Of a stretch of 64,000 nt of DNA, positions 17,603-26,789 are shown one piece after another. Positions within the stretch are counted from its first letter, which is position 1, and each line of letters begins with the position of its first letter. A model generated the notes under the pieces. It was not told the DNA's origin. It ran no database searches and was given only the letters and a program-made list of their open reading frames with translations. Made by a program: the position numbers and the translations under genes. The DNA comes from Ornithinibacillus massiliensis (GTDB lineage: Bacteria; Bacillota; Bacilli; Bacillales; Amphibacillaceae), in contig NZ_JAGXBY010000009.1 of NCBI RefSeq assembly GCF_018310345.1, positions 53,761 to 117,760 of the forward strand. Reading direction: 5' to 3'.

Positions 17603-18370
17603 GTGAAGGATTATCAAGGCTATTTAATTGATCTAGACGGAACAATGTATCGTGGAAATGAAGTAATTGATGAGGCACCAGCATTTATACAAGAGTTAAA
17701 CAAACGGAACATCGATTATTTATTTTTAACAAATAACTCATCCAAAACCCAGGCTCAAGTATCGGAAAAATTAAATCAGCTTGGGATTGAATCAAATCCA
17801 GATAATGTATTTACCACCAGTATGGCTACTGCTAAATACATTAAACAACATTATCCCAATGGGCGTTGTTATTGTATTGGCGAGGTAGGGTTATTTAATG
17901 CGATAGAACGGGAAGGGCTAACTGTAATAGATGATAGTGATTGCGATGTAGTCGTTATGGGGATAGATCGCAATATAAGCTATGAAAAGTTAGCGAAAGC
18001 GTCACTTGCAGTTCGTAATGGTGCGGCCTTTATATCTACTAATAGTGATAATGCCTTACCAACAGAACGGGGTCTCATGCCAGGAAATGGTGCACTTACC
18101 TCTGTCGTGTCGGTTAGTACAGGTGTAGAACCGCAATTTATTGGTAAACCAGAGACAATTATTGTGGAACAGGCATTAGAGGTTCTTGGAACAACGCAGA
18201 AAAATACGATTTTGGTTGGCGATAATTACAATACAGATATCAAGGCTGGCATTAATTCTGGAATTGATACATTGATGGTATTTACTGGAGTTACACCATT
18301 TGAAGCGTATGAATCTTTACCCGTTAAGCCTACTTACTTTATCCGAGATTTAAGTGAATGGTTTAAATGA
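17603..18370 (+). CDS. yutF: HAD-IIA phosphatase, YutF/NagD family
   Basis: A 255-residue haloacid dehalogenase-type phosphatase. Motif I is DLDGTMYRG (nucleophile Asp near residue 10), motif II is LTNNSS, and motifs III/IV are seen in IGKPE and LVGDNYNTDIKAGINSG. The C2 cap between motifs II and III marks subfamily IIA, which includes p-nitrophenyl phosphatases and NagD. The physiological substrate is unknown. The start is GTG with AAGGAG upstream. Confidence 0.9.
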   Translation: MKDYQGYLIDLDGTMYRGNEVIDEAPAFIQELNKRNIDYLFLTNNSSKTQAQVSEKLNQLGIESNPDNVFTTSMATAKYIKQHYPNGRCYCIGEVGLFNAIEREGLTVIDDSDCDVVVMGIDRNISYEKLAKASLAVRNGAAFISTNSDNALPTERGLMPGNGALTSVVSVSTGVEPQFIGKPETIIVEQALEVLGTTQKNTILVGDNYNTDIKAGINSGIDTLMVFTGVTPFEAYESLPVKPTYFIRDLSEWFK

Positions 18371-18418
18371 TAGAGGAAAAGGGTGTAGAGTGTATCGTTT
18401 TCTGTCTAGAATTATACG

Positions 18419-18522
18419 AGGCTGGAACATAACTAAAAGAATTAAAGGAAAAACCGAATGATACACGATACTAGCTCATCATTCGGTTTTTCCTTTAATA
18501 TAAATTCTTTTGTTCCAGTCGC
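18419..18522. repeat. Dispersed palindrome copy 3 (short loop)
   Basis: Arms GAGGCTGGAACATAAC.. and ..TTTTGTTCCAGTC enclose AAAGGAAAAACCGAATGAT and its partner ATCATTCGGTTTTTCCTTT. The pairing is nearly continuous, so this is the cleanest copy of the family. It lies between convergent genes and probably ends transcription both ways. Downstream, 18577-18633 (TTCGCGG.., CCCCGC, GCATATTTCCG) looks like a decayed piece of the nested element seen at 12347. Confidence 0.85.
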
Positions 18523-18646
18523 TTTCCTCTAGTAAGGTTGAACCAAATAACGATTAATGTACTCAGTTTATAATTTGAAAGCTTCGCGGAAGGCCCCGCA
18601 GATGTTTTTTACCGCTAGCGGTTGGGCATATTTCCGAAATGAACGA

Positions 18647-19147
18647 TTACTTAGCATCCTCTGCAGCGTGGGCTAGTCTACTGGAAGCAGCAGCTGCTAT
18701 CGCTCCAACTATATCATCAAGAAAGGTATGACATTCACCGGTAGATTTGTCATTAAGTTTTTGTAAGATTCCAGGCTTTTGTTTATCGATATAACCGTAA
18801 TTCGTAAAACCGATTGAACCATAAACATTAACAATGGAAAATGCTATTATTTCATCTACTCCATATAATCCTTCATCAATTTCGATTGTTGTCTGCAGTG
18901 GTTCTTCTAACATCTTCTGCTCAGCAAGCTTATCGAGTTGAATACCGGTAAGGATGGCATTTTGTACCTCTCGTTTTTCTAATACACGATCTACATTATA
19001 TAGACAATCCTCCATACTTAAGTCTTCATGATATTTTGACTGTAAATAATACACTAGCTCAGCAATGTCTTTTAATGTAACACCTCTTTCTTTTAATAAC
19101 TCTCTAGCTTTTTGTTCAAGCACGCTTTGGTTAATTTTTTTATCCAT
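18647..19147 (-). CDS. yutG: PgpA-related protein, YutG
   Basis: A 166-residue protein of the phosphatidylglycerophosphatase A family in its short Bacillus form. The C-terminal part holds the family signature HTFLDDIVGAIAAAASS with its acidic pair. Unlike proteobacterial PgpA, it has no obvious transmembrane segments. PGP phosphatase activity is inferred from the family only. The gene runs opposite to yutF and yutH. A GGAG site precedes the ATG. Confidence 0.82.
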   Translation of the reverse strand: MDKKINQSVLEQKARELLKERGVTLKDIAELVYYLQSKYHEDLSMEDCLYNVDRVLEKREVQNAILTGIQLDKLAEQKMLEEPLQTTIEIDEGLYGVDEIIAFSIVNVYGSIGFTNYGYIDKQKPGILQKLNDKSTGECHTFLDDIVGAIAAAASSRLAHAAEDAK

Positions 19148-19231
19148 GATAGTACTGATTCTCCTTTTAATGGTTAAGATTAGCTAAGTTTCTCATACAT
19201 TTATAGTAATGGTGTGTGGGAGGGAATCTTG

Positions 19232-20209
19232 ATGAAAGAAATATTGTTAGTTAATTATAATGTTCATACAACAGAACAAGTAATAATTAATGGTAGAGAA
19301 GGATTTAGGGATCATGATTACTTTTATTTTATCATTTCCGCAAGAAACAAGGAAATGATTCATTTAGAGCAAGCAGCACTTGCCTATTATCTTTCCGAAA
19401 TTGGTTATAATCATACAGCAGTTCCAATACCAACAATGGGAAAAAGCTGGTTTGTTGAAAAAGATCATCATCCATATTTGGTGCTACGTGTACCAGCAGT
19501 CCAAGAGAAAATTGTGAAATCACCTGGAACGTTATTAGCGGAGTTTCATAACCAAACGGCTACATACAGTTATGAACCACAAGAAATTTCTAGTTATGGC
19601 CAATGGAAGGAATTATGGATCAAAAAATTAACAGCCTATGAACAGAAAATTAAGCAAGATGCAGATTCTATGCATAATAAATATTATCGCTTATTAGTGG
19701 ATGTCTTTCCTTATATAATTGGAATAAGTGAGAATGCTATTCAATACTTACAGGAGAGTGAAAGTGATAAACGGTTTCATCAAGGTGATCAAGGAGTATT
19801 TGCATTTCGCAGATACAAGGATCATTTGGCTCAACCAGTAATTTGGACGGACGAATTAGTGTATGATCATCCAACACGAGATTTAGCTGAATATATTCGT
19901 TATAAATTGATGGAGAATGACTTTAATGAGGAAGAAATTCTTACCTTTATCACGGATTATCAAGAGAATCGAGCATTATCTATTTTTAGTTGGAGATTAT
20001 TATATGCAAGACTGGTTTACCCCATTCATTTATATGATTTTGTCGAAGCGAGCTTTAAGGGAGAAGATTACGAGCGGTATTATATAGAATTAAAGAGATT
20101 GATAAAGAAACAAGCACAATATGAAAAACGATTAGCGAGGCTTTTTGAGTATTTGAATTTTGATTATAGAAAGTATGAGTTGCCTGTTATAAAATGGTTA
20201 AATCCATAG
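19232..20209 (+). CDS. yutH: Spore coat-associated protein YutH (CotS/kinase-like fold)
   Basis: A 325-residue protein resembling YutH, a spore coat-associated member of the CotS-like phosphotransferase superfamily. Recognisable stretches are HQGDQGVFAFRRYKDHLAQPVIWTDE in the equivalent of the catalytic loop, and VYDHPTRDLAEYIRYKLM. A canonical kinase HxD...N is not seen, so catalysis is doubtful. The ATG at 19232 is preferred because GGGAGGGA lies upstream; an ATG six codons earlier has no ribosome site. Confidence 0.85.
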   Translation: MKEILLVNYNVHTTEQVIINGREGFRDHDYFYFIISARNKEMIHLEQAALAYYLSEIGYNHTAVPIPTMGKSWFVEKDHHPYLVLRVPAVQEKIVKSPGTLLAEFHNQTATYSYEPQEISSYGQWKELWIKKLTAYEQKIKQDADSMHNKYYRLLVDVFPYIIGISENAIQYLQESESDKRFHQGDQGVFAFRRYKDHLAQPVIWTDELVYDHPTRDLAEYIRYKLMENDFNEEEILTFITDYQENRALSIFSWRLLYARLVYPIHLYDFVEASFKGEDYERYYIELKRLIKKQAQYEKRLARLFEYLNFDYRKYELPVIKWLNP

Positions 20210-20302
20210 AAATCTTGAGAAGAGGTATCTAATGAGCTTCGCTACGTTTGTTAATATCAGAGATTAGAGAGAAATCACTGGTAATTAGCCTCTAGCAATA
20301 AA

Positions 20303-20333
20303 AAAGCAGGCAACCTATGTTGTCTGCTTTAAA
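20303..20333 (-). terminator. Terminator of yutI
   Basis: AAAGCAGGCAAC (20303-20314) pairs with GTTGTCTGCTTT (20319-20330). Read on the minus strand it ends in TTTTTTA, fitting the end of yutI. Confidence 0.8.
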
Positions 20334-20340
20334 GATATAT

Positions 20341-20565
20341 TTAAAATACTTGTTCGATTTCCTTTACACCTGGTACTTCAGCCATTAATGCACGCTCGAT
20401 ACCTGCTTTTAATGTAATGGTTGAGCTTGGGCAGTTGCCACATGCACCCATGAGACGAAGAAGTACAATGCCATCATCATCAACATCAATTAATTCCACA
20501 TCTCCACCGTCACGTAGTAAGAATGGGCGCAATTTGTTTAATACTTCTTGAACTTGTTCACGCAT
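20341..20565 (-). CDS. yutI: NFU-type Fe-S carrier, YutI
   Basis: A 74-residue NifU C-terminal (NFU) domain protein with the Fe-S-binding CxxC in GACGNCPSSTITLK, near residues 41-44. NFU proteins carry assembled clusters to target enzymes. It is a standalone domain of normal Bacillus length. It complements the suf operon at the start of the window and the SufA-type gene at 22143. AAGGAGA precedes the start. Confidence 0.93.
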   Translation of the reverse strand: MREQVQEVLNKLRPFLLRDGGDVELIDVDDDGIVLLRLMGACGNCPSSTITLKAGIERALMAEVPGVKEIEQVF

Positions 20566-20861
20566 TATCCATCTTCTCCTTTCCTATCCTTCATTATATA
20601 GCTGTTTAGACAAAAAATCTATTTTTTTTATAGAGCGAATGTATCGGAGAATCTAATGTTCTCCTCAAAGTAGACACGCTATGGAATGCTATTATCCGCT
20701 GACTTCCACCAGACAAAGTTTCCTGTATTTTGTGTCAAAAAACAAGAAGGTTCTTTCTCTAAACGTTACAAATTACATATATTAGTTATTATTATTTTAT
20801 CTTTATAGTAAGGTTTTGTAAAATAAAAGAAACTATGTAACTTGGGGAAGGGGAGGAACTA

Positions 20862-21200
20862 TTGGATAAGAACAATGTAGTAATTACCGTATATGGAGCA
20901 GAACAGATATGTGCTAGTTGTGTTGGTGCTCCGGGCTCTAAAGACACATATGAATGGTTGCAAGCAGCAATTACAAGAAAATATGAAGCGGATCAAATTC
21001 GCTATGAATATGTCGATATAAATTCTCCACAGGAGGATGAGAAACATCAACAATTTGTTGAACGGATTTTGGAGGAAGATTTATTCTATCCGATTGTTTT
21101 CGTGAACAATCAGATGGTAGCAGAAGGTATCCCAAGACTGAAAACAATTTATGAAGCATTGGATCAATGCCACGTGAAAATGCTAGACGAAATGAAATGA
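20862..21200 (+). CDS. yuzD: YuzD-family protein (thioredoxin-like fold, DUF1462)
   Basis: A 112-residue protein of the YuzD family, structurally thioredoxin-like. An N-terminal ICASC pair of cysteines (C-x2-C) follows the first strand, and the sequence YPIVFVNNQMVAEGIPRL resembles the thioredoxin-fold return strand. Redox or Fe-S-related function is inferred only. Start TTG is preceded by GGGGAGGAAC. dapF starts 10 nt after its stop. The 296-nt upstream gap has a short GGAGAA/TTCTCC hairpin near 20652 and no gene. Confidence 0.83.
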   Translation: MDKNNVVITVYGAEQICASCVGAPGSKDTYEWLQAAITRKYEADQIRYEYVDINSPQEDEKHQQFVERILEEDLFYPIVFVNNQMVAEGIPRLKTIYEALDQCHVKMLDEMK

Positions 21201-21210
21201 GGGCTTACCG

Positions 21211-22065
21211 ATGGAAATACCATATATTAAAATGCATGGATTAGGTAATAATTACATTTATCTAGATTTATTTAAATTTGAAATAGCAGAAGAGCGATTA
21301 TCTGATATTGCCCAAAAAGTTTCGAATGTTAATACAGGGATTGGTTCTGATGGCTTGATCTTGATTCACCCCAGTAATGTTGCGCCAATAGGGATGCGCA
21401 TTTTTAATAAGGATGGCTCTGAAGGGATGAGCTGTGGCAATGGATTACGATGTACAGCAAAATATGCATTTGAAGCTGGGCTTGTTCAGGATACTAGATT
21501 TCAAATTGAAACAAGAGCTGGAAATGTGGAAGCAGAAGTTAAGCTGATGGGGGATGAAGTAGAAGAGGTTACGATTAATATGGGTAAGCCTATTTTGAGA
21601 CGTTCTTTGATTCCGATGGCAGGCAAGGAGCGGGAAAAGGTAGTAAATGAGACCTTTATTGTCGCTGGAGAGGAATTAAAGGTTACAGCAGTTTCTATGG
21701 GGAATCCCCATGCGGTGTTTATGGTTGAGGATATTAACAAAGCTCCCTTATATGAGCTAGGAGAAACAATCGAAAAAGATCCGCGTTTTCCAGAAGGGGT
21801 AAATGTAGAATTTGTTGAAGTACTAAATGAATCAGAATTGAATTTTCGAGTTTGGGAAAGAGGCTCAGGGGTCACACAGGCTTGTGGTACGGGAGCGTGT
21901 GCGGCTGTAGTGGCTGCAACTCTAAATCAGCTGATTCCTAAACATAAGACCATAACCGTACACCTGGACGGAGGAGATTTATTTATTACTTGGGATGAGA
22001 ATGATGATGTTTGGATGAATGGAGGAGCAGATATTATAGCTTCGGGTGTTTACCATTATCGTTAA
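21211..22065 (+). CDS. dapF: Diaminopimelate epimerase
   Basis: This enzyme converts LL- to meso-diaminopimelate for lysine and peptidoglycan synthesis. The 284-residue protein has both catalytic cysteines: the first in EGMSCGNGLRC and the second in TQACGTGACAA. The start region KMHGLGNNYIYLD is typical. It lies 10 nt behind yuzD, suggesting co-transcription. B. subtilis has the same gene (yutL) in this neighbourhood. Confidence 0.96.
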   Translation: MEIPYIKMHGLGNNYIYLDLFKFEIAEERLSDIAQKVSNVNTGIGSDGLILIHPSNVAPIGMRIFNKDGSEGMSCGNGLRCTAKYAFEAGLVQDTRFQIETRAGNVEAEVKLMGDEVEEVTINMGKPILRRSLIPMAGKEREKVVNETFIVAGEELKVTAVSMGNPHAVFMVEDINKAPLYELGETIEKDPRFPEGVNVEFVEVLNESELNFRVWERGSGVTQACGTGACAAVVAATLNQLIPKHKTITVHLDGGDLFITWDENDDVWMNGGADIIASGVYHYR

Positions 22066-22142
22066 TGGTTAATCTTATTATTTGAAAACTAGCTAAACAA
22101 GTAGGTATACTTGATACATGGATTTTGATAGGAGGAATAAAG

Positions 22143-22499
22143 ATGGTTTTAACGCTAACAGATAGTGCAAGTCTCCAAATTAAAGAAATGATGAAAAGTG
22201 AAACAGGCAATGTACGTCTTCGCTTTGGTGTAAAGGGTGGCGGCTGCAGCGGATTATCTTATTCACTCGGTTTTGATCAGGAACTTAATGATGAGTTAGA
22301 TCTTGTGGAAGAAATAAATGGTATTCCAGTTGTGATATCGAAACTAGATATTCCTATTATAGAAGGGACAACTATCGATTATAAGCAGAATATGATGGGT
22401 GGCGGGTTTAGCATTGATAATCCAAATGCGATTCTTTCTTGTGGCTGTGGATCCTCTTTCCGCACGAAGGAAACAGTAGGCGCTCCTGAGAAATGTTAG
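22143..22499 (+). CDS. sufA: HesB/IscA-type Fe-S carrier, SufA (YutM)
   Basis: A 118-residue A-type Fe-S carrier with the three conserved cysteines, in GGGCSGLSY and in the C-terminal LSCGCGSSF. A-type proteins deliver clusters made on SufBCD. The ATG at 22143 follows AGGAGGAATAAAG, which is ideal; a GTG/ATG further upstream is not needed. It sits apart from the suf operon, as in B. subtilis where it is yutM. Confidence 0.93.
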   Translation: MVLTLTDSASLQIKEMMKSETGNVRLRFGVKGGGCSGLSYSLGFDQELNDELDLVEEINGIPVVISKLDIPIIEGTTIDYKQNMMGGGFSIDNPNAILSCGCGSSFRTKETVGAPEKC

Positions 22500-22573
22500 A
22501 AAAACCATTAAGCTTAACTGGAAAATAACATATAACAATGTTTAACCTATTTTATTCGATAAAAGTTTTAGAC

Positions 22574-22612
22574 AGCCTAATTGGTATAGAGTTTTACCAA
22601 TCAGGCTTTTTA
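22574..22612 (+). terminator. Terminator after sufA
   Basis: AGCCTAATTGGTA (22574-22586) pairs with TACCAATCAGGCT (22595-22607), followed by TTTT. Confidence 0.85.
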
Positions 22613-23045
22613 TCTTTGATTGTAATATTCTATAACCATAGAACGATAACAAGTTAATACATAATGTTTAGGGAGCACGTATGGTGCTGAACATATTTTA
22701 TCTAATTGGTTATTATTCGATGGAGGAGACAGAAGGTTTTATGATAAGTTACTCGAATTATAAAAGCCCTTACCATTCGGTAAGGGCTGGTTTACATCCA
22801 TAATATAGAGTTGAACGTAGCTCTAGGCTGGCTTACCCTAAATAAACCGCCATTTGTTGGAGCTGGAAATTTATTAGATGGAGGGGTTGTTATTATGTGA
22901 CGACGATTAGGGTTTACATCACATAAATTACTAATAGAATCTTGAATAACCGTTCTAGTTAGAGTAACGGTTGTTCTAAGTTATATAATCTTCCAATTGT
23001 TATATCTAGAAGGTTGGGTAATAAAAAGCTAAAAATGGTACAGTA
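22613..23045. other. Gene-free stretch with hairpins
   Basis: No convincing gene. A perfect hairpin AGCCCTTACC/GGTAAGGGCT lies at 22765-22788, with TTTTATAA following it on the minus strand. A second (AACCGTT/AACGGTT) lies at 22948-22972. A 40-codon plus-strand frame at 22681-22803 follows GGGAG but resembles nothing I know and contains the first hairpin. This may be remnant DNA. Confidence 0.5.
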
Positions 23046-23083
23046 AAAAGCATGAAAAGGTCAAAAGTCCTTTCCATGCTTTT
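23046..23083 (-). terminator. Terminator of yumC
   Basis: AAAAGCATGAAAAGG and CCTTTCCATGCTTTT form a long stem. On the minus strand it ends in TTTTTA just beyond the yumC stop. Confidence 0.8.
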
Positions 23084-23109
23084 CTTATTTATTACAAAAA
23101 ATTAGTACG

Positions 23110-24099
23110 TTATTCAAACATACTTGTTGAATGCTTTGGCTGTACCCTTGCTTTTGGATCAATATATTGTTTTGCGTTGTTAATTGCAGTTGGACCTTCA
23201 CCGAATCCAGTTGCAATTAATTTGATTTTTCCAGGGTATGTACAAATATCGCCTGCTGCATAAATACCTGGGATATTGGTTTCCATTTTGGTGTTAACGA
23301 CGATACTATTTTTTTCAATTTTAAGGCCCCAATCTTTAATCGGTCCTAACGTTGAAATGAAACCATAATTACAAATGACATCATCCACTTCAAGTTCGAT
23401 TTGACGATCACCTTTTACTTCTTCTAAAAGGATTGCTTCAATTTTATCAGAAGTATTAATATTAGTTGGAGCAAATGGCGTTAGTATGTCTACGTTTCCG
23501 CTTTTCAATTGCTCTACACTATGTTCATGTGCTCTAAACTCGTTGCGGCGATGGACTAACGATACTTTTTCGGCTATTGGTTCAAGCATTAATGCCCAGT
23601 CTACAGCGGAGTCCCCGCCGCCAAGAATAGCGACTTTCTTATCTTTGAAGCGATTCATGTCTTTTACATAGTAGTGTAAATTGATTCCTTCATAATCCTC
23701 GGAATTATTTATATTCAAACGACGTGGTTGGAACGCACCATTCCCTGCTGTTATGATGATTGTTTTCGTATAGTGAATTTCACCCGTGTTGGAAGTTAGC
23801 TTGAACGATTCATCCTCAAGCCGCTCCACTGTTTCAATCGATTGACCAAGTACGATGGTAGGGTCAAACATCTGTGCTTGTTTCTCTAAATTATCCACTA
23901 GTTCTTGAGCACGAACCTTAGGGAAACCAGCGATATCATATATATATTTCTCTGGATATAGTGCAGTTAACTGCCCACCAGTATGGGGTAAACTTTCAAT
24001 AATCTTTACACTTGCTTGACGCATCCCACCATAAAAAGCTGTAAATAAACCTGCTGGGCCTGCGCCGATAATGGTAACATCAAATACTTTGTCAGACAT
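23110..24099 (-). CDS. yumC: Ferredoxin/flavodoxin-NADP+ reductase, YumC type
   Basis: A 329-residue FAD/NADPH enzyme of the thioredoxin-reductase-like FNR class. It has two dinucleotide motifs, GAGPAGLFTAFYGG and GGGDSAVDWALML, and the C-terminal FAD motif GIYAAGDICTYPGK. It lacks the CxxC of true thioredoxin reductases, which marks it as ferredoxin-NADP+ reductase. The start at 24099 follows AAAAAGGAGGTT; an upstream in-frame ATG lacks a ribosome site. It supplies reduced ferredoxin or flavodoxin. Confidence 0.93.
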   Translation of the reverse strand: MSDKVFDVTIIGAGPAGLFTAFYGGMRQASVKIIESLPHTGGQLTALYPEKYIYDIAGFPKVRAQELVDNLEKQAQMFDPTIVLGQSIETVERLEDESFKLTSNTGEIHYTKTIIITAGNGAFQPRRLNINNSEDYEGINLHYYVKDMNRFKDKKVAILGGGDSAVDWALMLEPIAEKVSLVHRRNEFRAHEHSVEQLKSGNVDILTPFAPTNINTSDKIEAILLEEVKGDRQIELEVDDVICNYGFISTLGPIKDWGLKIEKNSIVVNTKMETNIPGIYAAGDICTYPGKIKLIATGFGEGPTAINNAKQYIDPKARVQPKHSTSMFE

Positions 24100-24274
24100 C
24101 CCATAACCTCCTTTTTGGAAAATACCAATAACATAGTAACACAAATTTACTTTACTTGTAATTGAACTGACTTCTTTTAGTAAAGATTAGCAAATAAAAA
24201 TAAGGCTTGAAAATTATTAGGAAAAGGTCTATTATATAGGGTGGACAATATATTACGTTTATGTGACAACCCAC

Positions 24275-24328
24275 TATAATTACTGTTCTCATCTGTTATT
24301 ATTCTATTAAGTGAAATTTGTCACATAC
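24275..24328 (+). promoter_or_regulatory. Candidate promoter and Rex-like operator of ndh
   Basis: TATAAT (24275-24280) lies about 90 nt before the ndh start, with only a weak -35. Downstream, 24311-24324 reads GTGAAATTTGTCAC, close to the Rex consensus core GTGAA-N4-TTCAC with one mismatch. ATGTGACAA (24261-24269) upstream and TTGTCACAT (24318-24326) are inverted copies 48 bp apart. NADH-sensing Rex controls ndh in B. subtilis, so this is plausible but unproven. Confidence 0.4.
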
Positions 24329-24368
24329 AAAAGTAATAGATAAATAATAAAATTGGATGTGATGATGT

Positions 24369-25583
24369 ATGAAAAAGCCTAACATTGTCGTTTTAGGTGC
24401 AGGTTATGGCGGAATGATGACTACTGTAAAATTACAGAAGTCATTAAATGCTAGTGAAGCTAATATTACTCTAGTAAACAAAAATGACTACCATTATCAA
24501 ACTACATGGTTGCATGAAGTATCAGCTGGGACAGTTCATCAAGATCAAGCTAGAATAACGATCAAAGACGTTATTAATGAACATAAAGTTAACTTTGTTC
24601 AAGATACGGTTGTTGAAATTAAGCCGAATGAAAACATAGTAAAACTTGAAAATGGCGAATTAGATTACGATTATCTTGTAATTGGTTTAGGATTTGAATC
24701 AGCTACTTTCGGTATTCCTGGACTAGAAGAGAATGCGTTAATGATTAACGATATTAACTCTTCTCGCTTAATCAGAGAACATCTTGAGTTTAACTTTGCT
24801 GAATATCACAAAGACCAAAACCCTGCTCGCTTGAACATTGTTGTTGGTGGTGGCGGTTTTACCGGAATTGAATTTGTAGGAGAATTAGCGAACAAAGTTC
24901 CTGAGTTATGTAAAGAGTATGATATTGATAAATCACAAGTTCGAATTATCAATGTAGAGGGTGCTCCTACAGTGTTACCGGGATTTGATCCAGAGCTAGT
25001 AGAATACGCGATGAATTCACTTGAAGCACGTGGAGTTGAATTCATTACCGGTGCACTACTTAAAGAAAGCAAGCCAGATGCCGTTGTTTATGAAAAAGAC
25101 GGCAAGCTTAATGAAATTCCAACACTTACAACGGTTTGGGCAGCTGGGGTTAAAGCTAATACAATCGTTGAAAAATCAGGCTTTGAAACAAATCGTGGAA
25201 AGATTCAAGTACGTCCTGATATGCGTGCACCTGAATTTGACAATGTATTTGTTATTGGAGATTGCGCATTAATTATGAACGAAGAAAGTGGTAGACCATT
25301 CCCACCAACTGCACAGATTGCTATTCAACAATCTGCTACAGTTGCTCATAATTTAGTATCACTAGTTAAAGGACACGGAGAGCTTGAAGGCTTCGAATTC
25401 AAATCACTTGGTACATTAGCATCTCTAGGTCATAATGATGGCATGGGTGTAGTATTCGGTGATAAGAAGCTATTCGGTTGGAAAGCTACCTTCATGAAGA
25501 AAATGAGTGATAATCGTTACCTATTGAAATTAGGTGGAATTGGATTATTACTGAAAAAAGGTAAGTTTAATTTCTTCTATTAA
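24369..25583 (+). CDS. ndh: Type II NADH dehydrogenase (Ndh/YumB-like)
   Basis: A 404-residue NDH-2 that passes electrons from NADH to menaquinone without pumping protons. It has an N-terminal FAD motif VVLGAGYGGMMT, a second motif VVGGGGFTGIEFVGEL for NADH, and VFVIGDCA for FAD. A C-terminal amphipathic, basic tail (KLGGIGLLLKKGKFNFFY) is typical for membrane attachment of NDH-2. Sequence is close in style to YumB/Ndh of Bacillus. The men genes later in the window make its quinone. Confidence 0.93.
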   Translation: MKKPNIVVLGAGYGGMMTTVKLQKSLNASEANITLVNKNDYHYQTTWLHEVSAGTVHQDQARITIKDVINEHKVNFVQDTVVEIKPNENIVKLENGELDYDYLVIGLGFESATFGIPGLEENALMINDINSSRLIREHLEFNFAEYHKDQNPARLNIVVGGGGFTGIEFVGELANKVPELCKEYDIDKSQVRIINVEGAPTVLPGFDPELVEYAMNSLEARGVEFITGALLKESKPDAVVYEKDGKLNEIPTLTTVWAAGVKANTIVEKSGFETNRGKIQVRPDMRAPEFDNVFVIGDCALIMNEESGRPFPPTAQIAIQQSATVAHNLVSLVKGHGELEGFEFKSLGTLASLGHNDGMGVVFGDKKLFGWKATFMKKMSDNRYLLKLGGIGLLLKKGKFNFFY

Positions 25584-25606
25584 TTCAATATTGTAATTCA
25601 AAAGGA

Positions 25607-25640
25607 GCAAAGGCGTTCGTATTTCGTCTTTGCTTTTTTT
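25607..25640 (+). terminator. Terminator after ndh
   Basis: GCAAAGGCG (25607-25615) pairs with CGTCTTTGC (25625-25633), one G-U pair, followed by seven T. Confidence 0.88.
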
Positions 25641-25696
25641 ATGAATTGCTTATAGAATTAATTTGTATGTAACTAAGGAAGAGGGGTTTACATAAA

Positions 25697-26008
25697 TTGA
25701 TCCAATTAATTGTATCGGTTATCTTATTTTTTGTTATATTTTTCGGAATAGCATTTATTTTAAATATGCTACTTAGAAGAACATGGCTAATGGCATTTAT
25801 TTACCCATTTATTGTCTTACTAATTGTCGATAATATACCTATTGGGGATTATTTTTCTTCTCCAGGACAAGCATTTTCTAAGGCATTTAGTGAATTATTC
25901 TCCATCAACACATGGGATGTAATCATATTATCTGCTGGCTTTTTAGGTACCATTGTATCTGGATTTGTTATTAAATTCTTACGTAAGAATGGTTATCAGA
26001 TGTTTTAA
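25697..26008 (+). CDS. yuiB: YuiB-like membrane protein
   Basis: A 103-residue protein with three predicted hydrophobic segments (about 2-24, 30-47, 70-95). It matches YuiB of B. subtilis in size and place, next to yuiC and yuiD. Function unknown. The start is TTG with GAGGGGT about ten bases upstream. yuiC follows after about 85 nt. Confidence 0.75.
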   Translation: MIQLIVSVILFFVIFFGIAFILNMLLRRTWLMAFIYPFIVLLIVDNIPIGDYFSSPGQAFSKAFSELFSINTWDVIILSAGFLGTIVSGFVIKFLRKNGYQMF

Positions 26009-26094
26009 TAGTGTTTTCCGAAATGTTAGCGTTCTATTCAAATGAATAAAATCTTACTAGATTGGACATGATGACATCCAGAGAGGTGTTATTA

Positions 26095-26787
26095 TTGAAA
26101 ATCAGTAAAATGATGAGAAGAATTGGCATGACAGCTTTATTTCTGCTGGCATTTTGGACAACATTATCGAGTATTTCCAATGTGACTTATGCAGATATAG
26201 CAATCATGCTACATCAAGACCAGGTAGCTTCTGCAAGTAATTATGAAGCAAAACCTGCTGAACATAGAAAGATAGCTTTACAGGAAAAAACGTTAAAGGT
26301 GCTGTCAAAACAACAGCATTATATTTCAAGTGAACAAATCGAAGGACCAAAAACAGTTGAAGAAGCAATCAACATAAATAATTACCCAAAAGCAACCGTA
26401 ATCGCCACAGGATATACAGCAGGAGTGGAATCAACAGGAAAGCATCCTGACCATCCACAATATGGAATTACGTATTCAGGTGTTAAAGTTAAGCGGGACT
26501 TATATTCTACAATTGCAGCAGATTTATCGATATATCCAATTGGTACGATTATGTGGATTCCAGATTATGGATTTGGTGTTGTTGCGGATAAGGGTGCTGC
26601 CATCAATGGTAATAAAATCGACTTGTATTTTCACACTGTAGAGGATGTTTACTCCGAATGGGGTAAACGTGAAGTTGAGGTCTATATTATTGAAAAGGGC
26701 TCTGGAGAATTATCGGAAGAGGTATTACAGAGTCTTAATGAAAATAAAGCGCTTCAAGTATTCAGGGAACAAATTAATAAAAGCTAG
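26095..26787 (+). CDS. yuiC: 3D-domain protein, YuiC (Sps/lytic transglycosylase-like)
   Basis: A 230-residue exported or membrane-anchored protein with an N-terminal hydrophobic segment (about 12-32). The C-terminal 3D domain holds the conserved aspartates in STIAADLSIYPIGT, FGVVADKGAAINGNKIDLYF. YuiC of B. subtilis is a stationary-phase survival (Sps) muralytic protein, and this one should also cut or remodel peptidoglycan. The TTG at 26095 follows GAGAGGTG with good spacing; a TTG eleven codons earlier lacks a site. Confidence 0.85.
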   Translation: MKISKMMRRIGMTALFLLAFWTTLSSISNVTYADIAIMLHQDQVASASNYEAKPAEHRKIALQEKTLKVLSKQQHYISSEQIEGPKTVEEAININNYPKATVIATGYTAGVESTGKHPDHPQYGITYSGVKVKRDLYSTIAADLSIYPIGTIMWIPDYGFGVVADKGAAINGNKIDLYFHTVEDVYSEWGKREVEVYIIEKGSGELSEEVLQSLNENKALQVFREQINKS

Positions 26788-26789
26788 AT

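Noticed and set aside
22681..22803. A 40-codon plus-strand frame after GGGAG
   Set aside because: No similarity known to me, and a perfect hairpin lies within it. Left as part of the gene-free gap.
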